Shown here: positions 9,362 through 17,085 of the stretch, piece after piece
How the letters are laid out: every line of letters begins with the position of its first letter
Position numbering within the stretch: the first letter of the stretch is position 1
From: DATKZH01 sp964475955
GTDB lineage: Bacteria > Planctomycetota > Planctomycetia > Pirellulales > Thermoguttaceae
DNA: 64,000 bases
Direction of reading: 5' to 3'
Assembly: GCA_964475955.1 (NCBI GenBank)
Contig: CAYYZY010000005.1
Span: 22,301 to 86,300 of the forward strand
Made by a program: the position numbers and the translations under genes
Notes under the pieces: model-generated
What the model was told of the DNA's origin: nothing
What the model saw: the letters and a program-made list of their open reading frames with translations, nothing else
The model's database searches: none

Positions 9362-10486
9362 ATGCCGACCGATCTGCCGTCGAAGCCGCTCGTTCTGTGG
9401 TTGCTGCCGATACTGGCCGCCGTCTTGGCTCCGGCCGCGCCGGCCGGCGACGCACCGTTCGCCCGCGCAACCGAAAGCGACAGGGCGATCACGATCGAGA
9501 CCGATAAGCTCGAGGCCGTCATTCCGAAGAAAGCCCCCAAGCACTGGATGACCGGCATCGAGAAGGGGTCCTTTCTGGACAAGAGCACCGGCTTCCGCGA
9601 GGCGGGCGACGGGCTGATGGTCGTCGACTGGCTGATGGAGGCCGGCAGCGACGCGGCCTACGCCGACCAGGTCGCCGCACCCGACGGCCACGGCGTCGGC
9701 CGCTACCTCTGGCACGCCAACGAGACCGACCCGAAGCGCAAGGCGTACGCCGTCAACGCCCACGGCACGAGCCACCGCAAGCGCGTGGTCGAAGGCCCCC
9801 AGCTCTGCCATCGGATGAAGCCGGTGGAGCCCGAGGTGATCCGCGGCAAGGACTTCGTGGCGGTCCGAACGACCTACCGCTACGAGTACGCGGCCCCGGG
9901 CCGCAAGCCGGGCTCGCGGTGGACGCAAGTGGTCGTCTTCCCGCAGGGGGTGCGCTACTTCCTGCTGATGGACCGGATCGACAGCGTCAACGATTCCGAC
10001 GAGATGTTCCTCCGCAACGACACCCCCGGCTGCGTGCGCCACCAGCGCGGCGACACCTTCAGCGAGATGTACCTCAGCTACCTCGGCGGCCCGGAGGGAC
10101 TGCGCATCCCCTCAAGTGAGTTTTTCACCCCCTTCGCCCCCGACGAGAAGTTCCACTACCGCCGCGACGCGAACGAGGTGCCCGACCACTTCATCCGCGC
10201 CTACCGCCTCCGCGACAAGGCGACCGGCGCGCCCGGCCCGTGGCTGGCGGGCCTCACGCTCGAGCCCTCGATCGTGTACGAAGCGTGGTGCAGCCAGCGT
10301 TTCGGCGGGATCATCGTGATGATCGAGGAGATCTACGGCCGCCCCATCCAGGCCGGCCAGTCGTTCCGCGCCGCCCACGCCGTGGGCTACTTCGACACCC
10401 TCGACCAGATGCACGCGTTGTACGAACGATACAAGGGGCACACGGGGCTGGAGGTTGACGAGGCGGGGTGGAAGCTCGTAGAATAA
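9362..10486 (+). CDS. Secreted protein of unknown function
   Basis: The ATG at 9362 follows GGGAGAAG and opens a signal peptide (LVLWLLPILAAVLAPAAPAG). The mature protein of about 345 residues has many aromatic and acidic residues and beta-strand-like alternation (RGKDFVAVRTTYRYEY, GSRWTQVVVFPQGVRYFLL). It contains a motif-like piece, CSQRFGGIIVMIEEIYG, and ends GLEVDEAGWKLVE. Its look is of a beta-sandwich carbohydrate-related domain, but I recognise no family or catalytic motif. It is complete and free of repeats. The next gene starts 150 bases downstream. Confidence 0.65.
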   Translation: MPTDLPSKPLVLWLLPILAAVLAPAAPAGDAPFARATESDRAITIETDKLEAVIPKKAPKHWMTGIEKGSFLDKSTGFREAGDGLMVVDWLMEAGSDAAYADQVAAPDGHGVGRYLWHANETDPKRKAYAVNAHGTSHRKRVVEGPQLCHRMKPVEPEVIRGKDFVAVRTTYRYEYAAPGRKPGSRWTQVVVFPQGVRYFLLMDRIDSVNDSDEMFLRNDTPGCVRHQRGDTFSEMYLSYLGGPEGLRIPSSEFFTPFAPDEKFHYRRDANEVPDHFIRAYRLRDKATGAPGPWLAGLTLEPSIVYEAWCSQRFGGIIVMIEEIYGRPIQAGQSFRAAHAVGYFDTLDQMHALYERYKGHTGLEVDEAGWKLVE

Positions 10487-10636
10487 ATCCGAGGAAAGGC
10501 CCTGGGACCGGCGCATCGACGCGCCCGCTGGACGGCTCGACGGGCCGCGCCTGTGTAGACGGAATCCAATCCGGGGATAGAACTGGCAAGTGCTTTCTCC
10601 GTCGGGACTCAACGTGCGCGGGCAGGAGCTACGGCA

Positions 10637-11067
10637 ATGGGAAGCGAAACGATGGGCCGGGTCCTCACCGAAGCGACGATCGAGAACCTCAAGGACCTCT
10701 GGGACTCCGAGCGGGGCTTGATACCGCCGGAGAAGGTGCGCCGCGTCACGGTGCCCGACGCGCCGGTCGGCACGGGCGCGACGTTGCTGTCGTTGCCCAC
10801 CCGGCTGATCCGCGAGTTGGGACTCACGGCGCGCCGCCGGCGCAAGGTGATCAGCAGTACGGGCCCCGCGGAGTCGACCGTCTACGACGCCGTGCGCCTG
10901 ACGATCCAGGACCGCGACTGCGCGGTCGAGGTGATCGAAGTGCCCGACGACGTTCCCCCCCTGATCGGCCAACTGCCGCTGGAGTCGACCTGGTCGTCGA
11001 TCTCCGCGCCCGCCGACTGACCGGCAACCCGGCCCACGGCGGCGAGCAGGTGTTTGAGCTGTTGTGA
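10637..11067 (+). pseudogene. Retropepsin-like (clan AA) aspartic protease, frameshifted and lacking its catalytic Asp
   Basis: The first 115 residues match a small family of stand-alone retropepsin-like proteins (GRVLTEATIENL, ATLLSLPTRLIRELGL, VYDAVRLTIQDRDC, PLIGQLPLE). In that family the active site reads D-T-G-A. Here residue 45 is Gly (V-G-T-G-A), explained by one GAC to GGC change. After PLIGQLPLE, near 10985, the frame moves and the expected tail (VDLVVDLRARRLTGNPAHGG, then EQVFELL) reads in the next frame to TGA at 11065-11067. The in-frame product ends early at 11020. With both the catalytic change and the frameshift I treat it as a decayed gene; a sequencing error could explain one defect but hardly both. 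The ATG follows GGCAGGAGC. Confidence 0.7.
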
Positions 11068-11194
11068 TGGGGAGTGGCCCGTTTTCGCCGGCATGGCGGC
11101 CTCCCTCGCTTCTCTGACGTGCGGCTCTGAGCCCCTCAGCCCAACGAGCACCGTCTACCCCATCACCGCGTACGAACCGGAGGAAGCGTGAGGC

Positions 11195-11557
11195 ATGGCG
11201 AAGCGGACGCACCGCAAGATCGAGCGAAGCGCCTCGCAACGGCGGGAGATCGAGGCGATCCGCCGGCGGTCCCGGCGAGACCGACCGGGTCTCCGGAAGC
11301 TCCAGGAGTCGGGCGACGTGTCGGAGGTGGTCACCCAGGGCGAATATGTCGACCTGCTGGCGATGCTCGCCGCCCTGAAACGGCACCGCGAAACGAAGGG
11401 GCTCAGCCCGGCCGACGTGGCCGAGCGGTGCGGAATGGACCGCTCCGCGATCAGCCGGCTGGAGAACGGCGTCTACGTGAACCCCACGCTCGCCACCCTC
11501 CACCGTTACGCCGCCGCGGTGGGCGCGGAGATCGCCTTCACCGTGCGGGCCATGTGA
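11195..11557 (+). CDS. XRE-family helix-turn-helix regulator
   Basis: This 120-residue protein has a highly basic N-terminal tail (RTHRKIERSASQRREI, then RRRSRRDR). A linker (ESGDVSEVVTQGEYVDLLAML) is followed by a clear XRE-type HTH in the last 60 residues: LKRHRETKGLSPADVAERCG, MDRSAISRLENGVYVNPTL, ATLHRYAAAVGAEIAF. The layout resembles HigA/MqsA-like antitoxins, where the HTH is C-terminal. No toxin partner is next to it, since the upstream neighbour is the broken protease 127 bases away, so an orphan repressor is the safer reading. Confidence 0.85.
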   Translation: MAKRTHRKIERSASQRREIEAIRRRSRRDRPGLRKLQESGDVSEVVTQGEYVDLLAMLAALKRHRETKGLSPADVAERCGMDRSAISRLENGVYVNPTLATLHRYAAAVGAEIAFTVRAM

Positions 11558-11710
11558 CACGCAAAGCGCCCGCTCTTGCACCGCGCCAGCCGCTCGATCA
11601 TCATGACACAGGGGGACGTTCGGCCGTCGTCCAGTCGCAATGCTACCGAGGGCGGTCCTCTCTCCCCGCACTCTCCGACCATCCACGTCCCTTGCAGAAG
11701 AGGGAGCACG

Positions 11711-14074
11711 ATGCAACGCGTTCGAAGGACTCTCAGGTTGCTGCCGGTCGCCCTGGTCGCGTTCACGACGCTTGCGAGTTGCGGGCACGCGGTTGCCGAG
11801 AGGGTCGCCGCTTTGCCCACGATCGATCCGGAGGCGGCGCCGGTGGATGCCGATGAGCTCGGCTTCGACGAGATCGTGTTCGTCAAGCGCAAGCCGTATT
11901 CTTCCGATCACTACTATACCGACATCAACAACGGCACCCGGCCCGACCGGTTCCTGGCGGCGAACGGCATCTACGTCTACAGCCTGCGCACCCGGTCGGA
12001 GCGGCCGGTGGTGACCGCCGCCGACATGCCCGGCGGGAGCGGCTTCATCGGCAAGATCAGCCTCTCGTTCGACGCGCAGAAGGTCCTCTTCGATTTCCGC
12101 CGGGACCCGGCGAGCGGCTTTCGCATTTGGGAGGTGAACGTCGACGGCGCCGGCCTGCGCCAGGTCTCCTTCCCGCCGGAGGACGAGGCCGAAAAGGTCG
12201 CCCGCTGGCGCCCGGGCTGGCACACCGACGACGTCCATCCGTGCTACCTGCCCGACGGCCGGATCATCTTCTCCTCGACGCGCTCCGAGCACACGGTGCT
12301 CTGCGGCGGGTCGGCCTCGCTCGTGGCCCCCGGGCTGCACCGGATGAACGCCGACGGGACGCACGTCGAACAGCTCACGCGGAGCCCGGTCAGCGAGTTC
12401 TGCCCCGTGGTCCTCGACGACGGGCGCGTGATGTACCACCGCTGGGAGTACATCGACAAGGGGGCCCGCGTGGCCAAAACCATCTGGACCATGAACCCCG
12501 ACGGCAGCCGGCCGCAGGAAGTGTACGGCGTGGCCGACGACTCGACCACCGTCTACATGTACCCGCAGGTGGTCCCCGGCGGCGACCGCCGCCTGGTGTG
12601 CGTGGGCACGTGCCACTTTCCGCAGGGCGGATGCCTGGGTTCGATCATGCTAATCGACTTCCGCAGGGCCGTCCGGGTGCGCGGGCCGGACCCCGACGAG
12701 CCGGGCTACGTCCAGGGCGACCCCCGCTATTCGGTCACGAACGTCACGCCCCACGTGTTCGTGGAGCGCCGCACCGAGCCGGGCTGGTTCTTCCTCATCG
12801 AGGAGGGCAAGTACGTCCACGACCGCGAAGGCCGCCGGGGGCACCTCTACACGCACCCTTACCCGGTAAGCGAGCGGGAGTTCCTCGTTTCCTTCAAGGT
12901 CGACCCGGCCGACCACTATAAGGAAACGGCCGACGCCTACGCCCTCTACCTGGTCGACCTGGACGGCAACCATCGGCCCGTTCACGCCGACGACGAGCTC
13001 TCCTGCTGGCACCCGACGCCGCTGGTCGCCCGGCCGGTGCCGCCGGTGCGCAAACCGCCGCGCGATCCGGAGTACGCCGCCCGCGACCAGGCCCTTTGCG
13101 TGCTGGCCGACGTGTACCAGGGCATGTCGGGCGTCGAGCGGGGGGAGGTCAAGTGGCTGCGGATCAACGAGGCGCTGCCGCGCTACTGGTCGACCGGCCG
13201 ACGCTGGAGCCCCTCGCTGAGCAGTTCCAGTTGGAAGGCCGCCCTGTGGCCGCGCGTGCAGTGGGGGGTGGTGCCCGTCGAGGAGGACGGCTCCGCCCAG
13301 TTCGTCGTGCCGGCCGGGCGCAGCATCTTCTTCCAGGCGTTGGACGCCGACTTCCGCGAGATCCAGCGCGAGCGGACGTACGTCAACTACGCCCCGGGCG
13401 AGGTCCGCTCATGCACCGGCTGCCACGGTCAGGCGAACCGCACGGCCTCGGCGGCCGACACGCCCACGCCGCTGGCGCTTCTGCGGCCGCCGCGCGAGCC
13501 CCGGCCGCAGCCGTGCGACCTGGTCTCGGCCGGCGGCGACGGGCGCGCGGGCCAGGTGATCCACTACCCGGCCGACGTCCAGCCGATTTTCGACGCCAAG
13601 TGCGTCTCCTGCCACGGCGCGAGCGAGCCGGCCGGCGAGTTGCGCCTGACGGGCGAAATCACCCAATTCTACAACACCTCGTACGAACAGCTCGCCCGAA
13701 AGCGGCTTGCCGGGCCGATCATCCCCGAGTTCACGTCGTTCCTTCAGGGCGACCGGGGGAACTACAACGGGGCGTATCTCGAGCCGCGAAGCCTGGGCTG
13801 CCCGACGAGCCCGTTGATCGACGTGTTGACCGATCCGGCCCATGCGAAGAACGCCGAGGACGACCACACGCAGATGCTCACGCCTGCGGAGCTGATGATC
13901 GTCAGCCGCTGGGTCGACACGAACTACCAGTTCTACGGCGCCTACTGGGGCCGGCAGCACCCGAAGTGGGTCGAGCCGGACCCGTCCGTCCCCGCGTACG
14001 ACCCGGCCGACTTCCGCCGCAAGGCGACGTTCGAGGAGGCGGTGGGATTCCTGGCGCCCAAGTGGCATCGGTAG
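11711..14074 (+). CDS. HzsA-related exported protein: propeller plus two c-type haem motifs
   Basis: The ATG at 11711 follows AGAGGGAGCACG and opens a lipoprotein-like leader (VALVAFTTLASCGHAVAE, possible lipobox at LASC). The 787-residue product has TolB/WD-like blades in its first two thirds (IWEVNVDGAGLRQVSF, CYLPDGRIIFSST, HRMNADGTHVEQLT, VVLDDGRVMYH). Two CxxCH haem-binding motifs follow, CTGCH near residue 568 and CVSCH near residue 631. Planctomycete proteins with this architecture are named after the alpha subunit of anammox hydrazine synthase, but most are not hydrazine synthases and their function is unknown. No other hydrazine-synthase gene is in view. It is probably a periplasmic or lipid-anchored electron-transfer or sensing protein. 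Confidence 0.8.
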   Translation: MQRVRRTLRLLPVALVAFTTLASCGHAVAERVAALPTIDPEAAPVDADELGFDEIVFVKRKPYSSDHYYTDINNGTRPDRFLAANGIYVYSLRTRSERPVVTAADMPGGSGFIGKISLSFDAQKVLFDFRRDPASGFRIWEVNVDGAGLRQVSFPPEDEAEKVARWRPGWHTDDVHPCYLPDGRIIFSSTRSEHTVLCGGSASLVAPGLHRMNADGTHVEQLTRSPVSEFCPVVLDDGRVMYHRWEYIDKGARVAKTIWTMNPDGSRPQEVYGVADDSTTVYMYPQVVPGGDRRLVCVGTCHFPQGGCLGSIMLIDFRRAVRVRGPDPDEPGYVQGDPRYSVTNVTPHVFVERRTEPGWFFLIEEGKYVHDREGRRGHLYTHPYPVSEREFLVSFKVDPADHYKETADAYALYLVDLDGNHRPVHADDELSCWHPTPLVARPVPPVRKPPRDPEYAARDQALCVLADVYQGMSGVERGEVKWLRINEALPRYWSTGRRWSPSLSSSSWKAALWPRVQWGVVPVEEDGSAQFVVPAGRSIFFQALDADFREIQRERTYVNYAPGEVRSCTGCHGQANRTASAADTPTPLALLRPPREPRPQPCDLVSAGGDGRAGQVIHYPADVQPIFDAKCVSCHGASEPAGELRLTGEITQFYNTSYEQLARKRLAGPIIPEFTSFLQGDRGNYNGAYLEPRSLGCPTSPLIDVLTDPAHAKNAEDDHTQMLTPAELMIVSRWVDTNYQFYGAYWGRQHPKWVEPDPSVPAYDPADFRRKATFEEAVGFLAPKWHR

Positions 14075-14152
14075 GGGGCGGAGGGGTGCCCGTGCGGAGG
14101 GCGTCACGGCTTGTCTTCGTGCCGTGCAAGTATCGATAGCCCGGATTGTGCA

Positions 14153-14237
14153 GAGGCGAAGCGCAAGCGAGGCGGAGCGCAAGCCATTGCCTCGCTTACG
14201 CTTCGGGTTGGTGTGGCTGGTGGGAAATGCGGGTTAG
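14153..14237. repeat. Dispersed palindrome, copy 1 (gaagcgcaagcgaggc family)
   Basis: Arms gaagcgcaagcgaggc and gcctcgcttacgcttc fold into a long hairpin (about 14157-14204), followed by gtgtggctggtgggaaatg and gcgggttagta. The second copy at 23119-23213 shares both the stem and this tail. From memory this is a common planctomycete intergenic repeat whose chance translation is often mis-annotated as a gene. Confidence 0.8.
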
Positions 14238-14527
14238 TAGCCGCATGCGCCCCTGCCTTGGCGGCGTTGCGCGCCCCCCCCGTCGAACCATGAGCGATCC
14301 ATTCTGAGGCGGCGCGTTGCGCCCGTCGGCCGATGTACTCATTTGGGGGGCAGGTTGCCCCCTTCCCTTCGGCCTGTGCTTGGTTTATCTTGAGGGTCGA
14401 GAAGACACACCTTGGGCCCACGCTCCGCACGAGGCCGCCTCGGCTCTCGACCCGCGAACTGGGTGGGCGCCGGCACGACCGTCCGGGCCGCGCTCGGCCG
14501 GAAGCCGCCCACGTCGGGCAAGGTTCC

Positions 14528-14587
14528 CGAGCACATGGGCCGTGCTCCCCCGTATCGCGTTGGGATATGCTGAAGCATAACCTACCC
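14528..14587 (+). repeat. Hairpin plus conserved tail element, copy 1
   Basis: A small stem gagcac/gtgctc is followed by the 20-base tail ggatatgctgaagcataacc. The identical tail recurs at 18489-18508, inside the Agl23-like gene, behind a different hairpin. The tail itself contains a mini-stem, atgct/agcat. Confidence 0.6.
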
Positions 14588-14622
14588 GGCTCCAACTCCT
14601 TTGAACACGAGGAGGAAGTTCC

Positions 14623-15981
14623 TTGACGAGGACCGCGAGAAGACAAGCCGCGTGGTGTGGGCCGCTCTTGGCCGCCCTCTGCCTGGTGCTCGGCACCGCC
14701 CGGGCTCAAGACGAAGCGCCCAACGAAGCGCTGATTCAGATGGTCGTCGATCTGGTCGGCGACGCCGACCGCGACATGCGGGCGTTGGGCCTCCAGCAGA
14801 TCCGGGAAGAGGTGCCCGGCAAGGCGGCCACCAAGAAGTTCTCCGAGCTGGTGACGACGCTCAAGCCGGAGGGCCAGGCCGAGTTGCTCGAAGCGTTGGG
14901 CGACCGCGGCGACCCGGCCGCCCTGCCCACCGTGCTTGAAATGGCCGAAAGCGAAGAGGAGACGGTTCGGGCGGCCGCTCTTCGGGCGATCGGGCCGCTG
15001 GGCACCGCGGCGCAGGTTCCGCTCCTGGCCGGGAAGGCGGCCGAGGGATCGGCCCCCGAGAAGCAGGCCGCCCGACGGGCCTTGGTTCGGCTCCGCGGGG
15101 ACGACGTGAACGAGGCCGTGGCCGCGGCGATGTCGGAGGGCGACCCGGCCGCGCGGGTCGCGCTGCTCGACGTGCTGGCGGCGCGCAACGCCCGAGAGCA
15201 CCTGCCCGCGGTGCTCGAAAACGTCGAGCATTCCAACCCGTCGGTGCGGCTGGCCGCGCTTTCGGCCCTGCGATACCTGGCCGACGAGAGCAACGCCGCG
15301 GCGGTCGTCGAATTGGTCCGAGGCGCAAGCGGCGACGCCGAGCGGAGTAAGGCCGAGTTGGTCCTGTTGACCGTCTGCACCCGGGGCGGCGAGGCGTGTG
15401 CCGCGCCGATCATCGCCGGATTGGAAGACGCCGAGACGCCGGCGCGAATCGTTTTGCTCCACGGCCTGACCCGGGCCGGCGGCGCCGAGGCGCTGGGGGC
15501 CGTGGCCGGATGCCTGGACGACGATGACGAGATGGTTCGCGACGAGGCGGCCCGCATGCTTTCCCTGTGGCGCGACCCGGCCGTCAAGCCGCATCTCGAA
15601 GCGATGGCCCGGGCCGAGAGCCTGCGCCGCCGGGTGCTGGCGATCCGCGGCCTGGTGCGTTTGGCCTGGCCGGCGGAAGAGGAGCCGGCCGAGCTGGAGG
15701 TGCTCGGCGAGACGGTGAGCTTGGCCGAGCGGCCCGAGGAGAAGCAGCTCGTGCTGGGCGCGCTCGGGGGCGTCGCCAAGCCGGAGTCGCTCGCCCTGGT
15801 CGCCCCGGCGCTGGACGATCCGGCGGTGGCCGAGGAGGCCGCCGTGGCCGTGGTGCGAATCGCCGAAGGCATGGAGAACGCGAACGGGGACGAGCTTCGG
15901 CCCCTGATTGAAAAGGCCCTGAAGGCCGTCGAGAGCGAGCCGATGCGCGGCCGGGCGGAGAAGGTCCTGGAGTCCCTTTGA
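14623..15981 (+). CDS. Exported HEAT-repeat protein
   Basis: I use the TTG start because ACGAGGAGG lies at the right spacing before it and because it directly opens a signal peptide (WCGPLLAALCLVLGTARAQ). The 452-residue product is a helical solenoid of HEAT-like repeats (VRAAALRAIGPLGTA, SVRLAALSALRYLAD, MVRDEAARMLSLW). Its composition is acidic and Ala/Glu-rich, with few aromatics. The next gene, an F5/8-type lipoprotein, starts 78 bases downstream in the same direction, so the two may be co-transcribed. The partner of the solenoid is unknown. Confidence 0.85.
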   Translation: MTRTARRQAAWCGPLLAALCLVLGTARAQDEAPNEALIQMVVDLVGDADRDMRALGLQQIREEVPGKAATKKFSELVTTLKPEGQAELLEALGDRGDPAALPTVLEMAESEEETVRAAALRAIGPLGTAAQVPLLAGKAAEGSAPEKQAARRALVRLRGDDVNEAVAAAMSEGDPAARVALLDVLAARNAREHLPAVLENVEHSNPSVRLAALSALRYLADESNAAAVVELVRGASGDAERSKAELVLLTVCTRGGEACAAPIIAGLEDAETPARIVLLHGLTRAGGAEALGAVAGCLDDDDEMVRDEAARMLSLWRDPAVKPHLEAMARAESLRRRVLAIRGLVRLAWPAEEEPAELEVLGETVSLAERPEEKQLVLGALGGVAKPESLALVAPALDDPAVAEEAAVAVVRIAEGMENANGDELRPLIEKALKAVESEPMRGRAEKVLESL

Positions 15982-16059
15982 CCGAACGCCCCAACGAGCG
16001 AACCCTCGCGCGTCGGCGCGAAGGCCCGAAGAAACCAAGACCTTTCGAGGAGAATCGAC

Positions 16060-16941
16060 GTGAGGTTTGTTCCGCGTAGAGACGCCGTCTGCCTGCTGTT
16101 GTTGGTCCCGTTGCTCGCGTGCATCATGGTTGGGTGCCCGCCCCCGATCGACGAAGCGGGGCCGCCGATTCCCGTCCCGTCGACGACGGCTCCGCCCGGC
16201 GTTTCGGTGCCCCCGTCGGTGACCACGCCGCTGGCCGCCGACCCGGCCTTCGTCGAGCCGATCGAGCCGGAACCTGAGCCGAAAGCCGCGCCGGAACCGG
16301 AGATGGCCGCGCCTCCCGAACGGGCACCGGCCGCCCCCGTGCTCGGCGACATGGTCCCGCTCGACATCGAGCTTCCCGCCCCCGCGTTCCGCGGAACGCC
16401 CAAGCCGGCCGCCGAGCCGAACCTCGAGGAGCCGCTGGGGAAGCCCCGCCCGCCCTTCCTGGCGCCGGAAGGGACCGTCAACCTGGCCCGCGGCAAGCCG
16501 GTCATCGCCAGCGACCCGATGCCCGCCGCCGGGGAGGTCGACTTCGTCACCGACGGCGACAAGGAGGCCTCCGACTTCGGCTACCTGGAGCTCCGCTCCG
16601 GGCCGGAATGGGTGCAGATCGACCTGGGGCAGAGGGCGACCGTTTACGCGGTGCTCTTCTGGCACAACCACGCCGAGGCCCGCGTCTACCGCGACGTGGT
16701 CGTCCAGGTCAGCGACGACCCCGACTTCCTCGAGGCCTACACGGTGTTTAACAACGACTACGACAACTCGTCGGGCCTCGGCGTCGGCCCCGACAAGGGT
16801 TACGTGGAAACCTCCGAGGGCAAGCTGGTCGACGCCAAGGGCGTTGAAGGCCGCTACGTCCGCCTGTACAGCAACGGCAACCACATGGAGAACAAGAACC
16901 ACTACACCGAAGTGGAGGTTTTTGGCAAGCCGGCCGGCTGA
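16060..16941 (+). CDS. Lipoprotein with discoidin (F5/8 type C)-like domain
   Basis: A GTG start follows CGAGGAGA. The leader ends in a lipobox (ACIMVGC), so the 293-residue product should be lipid-anchored. Residues about 25-135 are a Pro/Glu-rich linker (EPIEPEPEPKAAPEPEMAAP). From NLARGKPVIASDP onward it looks like a galactose-binding discoidin fold: VTDGDKEASDFGYLEL, EWVQIDLGQRATVYAVLF, then GVEGRYVRLYSNGN and NHYTEVEVFGKP. Such domains bind sugars or surfaces. It probably follows the HEAT gene in one transcript. Confidence 0.85.
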   Translation: MRFVPRRDAVCLLLLVPLLACIMVGCPPPIDEAGPPIPVPSTTAPPGVSVPPSVTTPLAADPAFVEPIEPEPEPKAAPEPEMAAPPERAPAAPVLGDMVPLDIELPAPAFRGTPKPAAEPNLEEPLGKPRPPFLAPEGTVNLARGKPVIASDPMPAAGEVDFVTDGDKEASDFGYLELRSGPEWVQIDLGQRATVYAVLFWHNHAEARVYRDVVVQVSDDPDFLEAYTVFNNDYDNSSGLGVGPDKGYVETSEGKLVDAKGVEGRYVRLYSNGNHMENKNHYTEVEVFGKPAG

Positions 16942-16995
16942 GTGCCGACCAGCCCCAACCCGTGAAGCGACCCATCAAGAGCCGTCGGAATGGTC

Positions 16996-17038
16996 GCTTT
17001 TCGCTCCGCGAAAAGGCGTTCGTTCGCGGAGAAGGAAC
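16996..17038. repeat. ctccgcgaa/ttcgcggag hairpin
   Basis: A perfect 9-bp stem (ctccgcgaa ... ttcgcggag) sits upstream of the Agl23-like start. A related fragment (catcgcttttcgttccgcgg) appears before the gene at 51471. Both lie shortly upstream of start codons, so they are either regulatory hairpins or scattered copies of a palindromic repeat. Confidence 0.5.
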
Positions 17039-17085
17039 AACGACAGTCATTTCTTGCCCGATTCAGGAGCAACCCGGAGGGGTGC

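Larger units (their letters stand above)
14075..14622. other. Repeat-rich 550-bp intergenic stretch
   Basis: No credible gene is visible here. It holds a palindromic repeat at 14153-14237 and a hairpin-plus-tail element at 14528-14587, and in between GC-rich sequence without clear coding bias. Confidence 0.6.

Noticed and set aside
11195..11557. Toxin-antitoxin pair with the XRE protein as antitoxin
   Set aside because: The neighbours are a broken aspartic-protease gene and an HzsA-related gene; no small toxin-like frame with a ribosome site adjoins it.
10112..12616. Minus-strand open frame of 834 codons
   Set aside because: Antisense shadow over four plus-strand genes; His/Arg-rich composition typical of reverse-complement coding in GC-rich DNA.
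11711..14074. Evidence for anammox metabolism
   Set aside because: Only one HzsA-related protein is present, with no hydrazine dehydrogenase, HzsB/C or nitrite genes; architecture alone is common in non-anammox planctomycetes.
14104..16902. Minus-strand open frame of 932 codons across repeats and the HEAT and F5/8 genes
   Set aside because: It runs through a palindromic repeat and two well-supported genes on the other strand and has no recognisable motifs.
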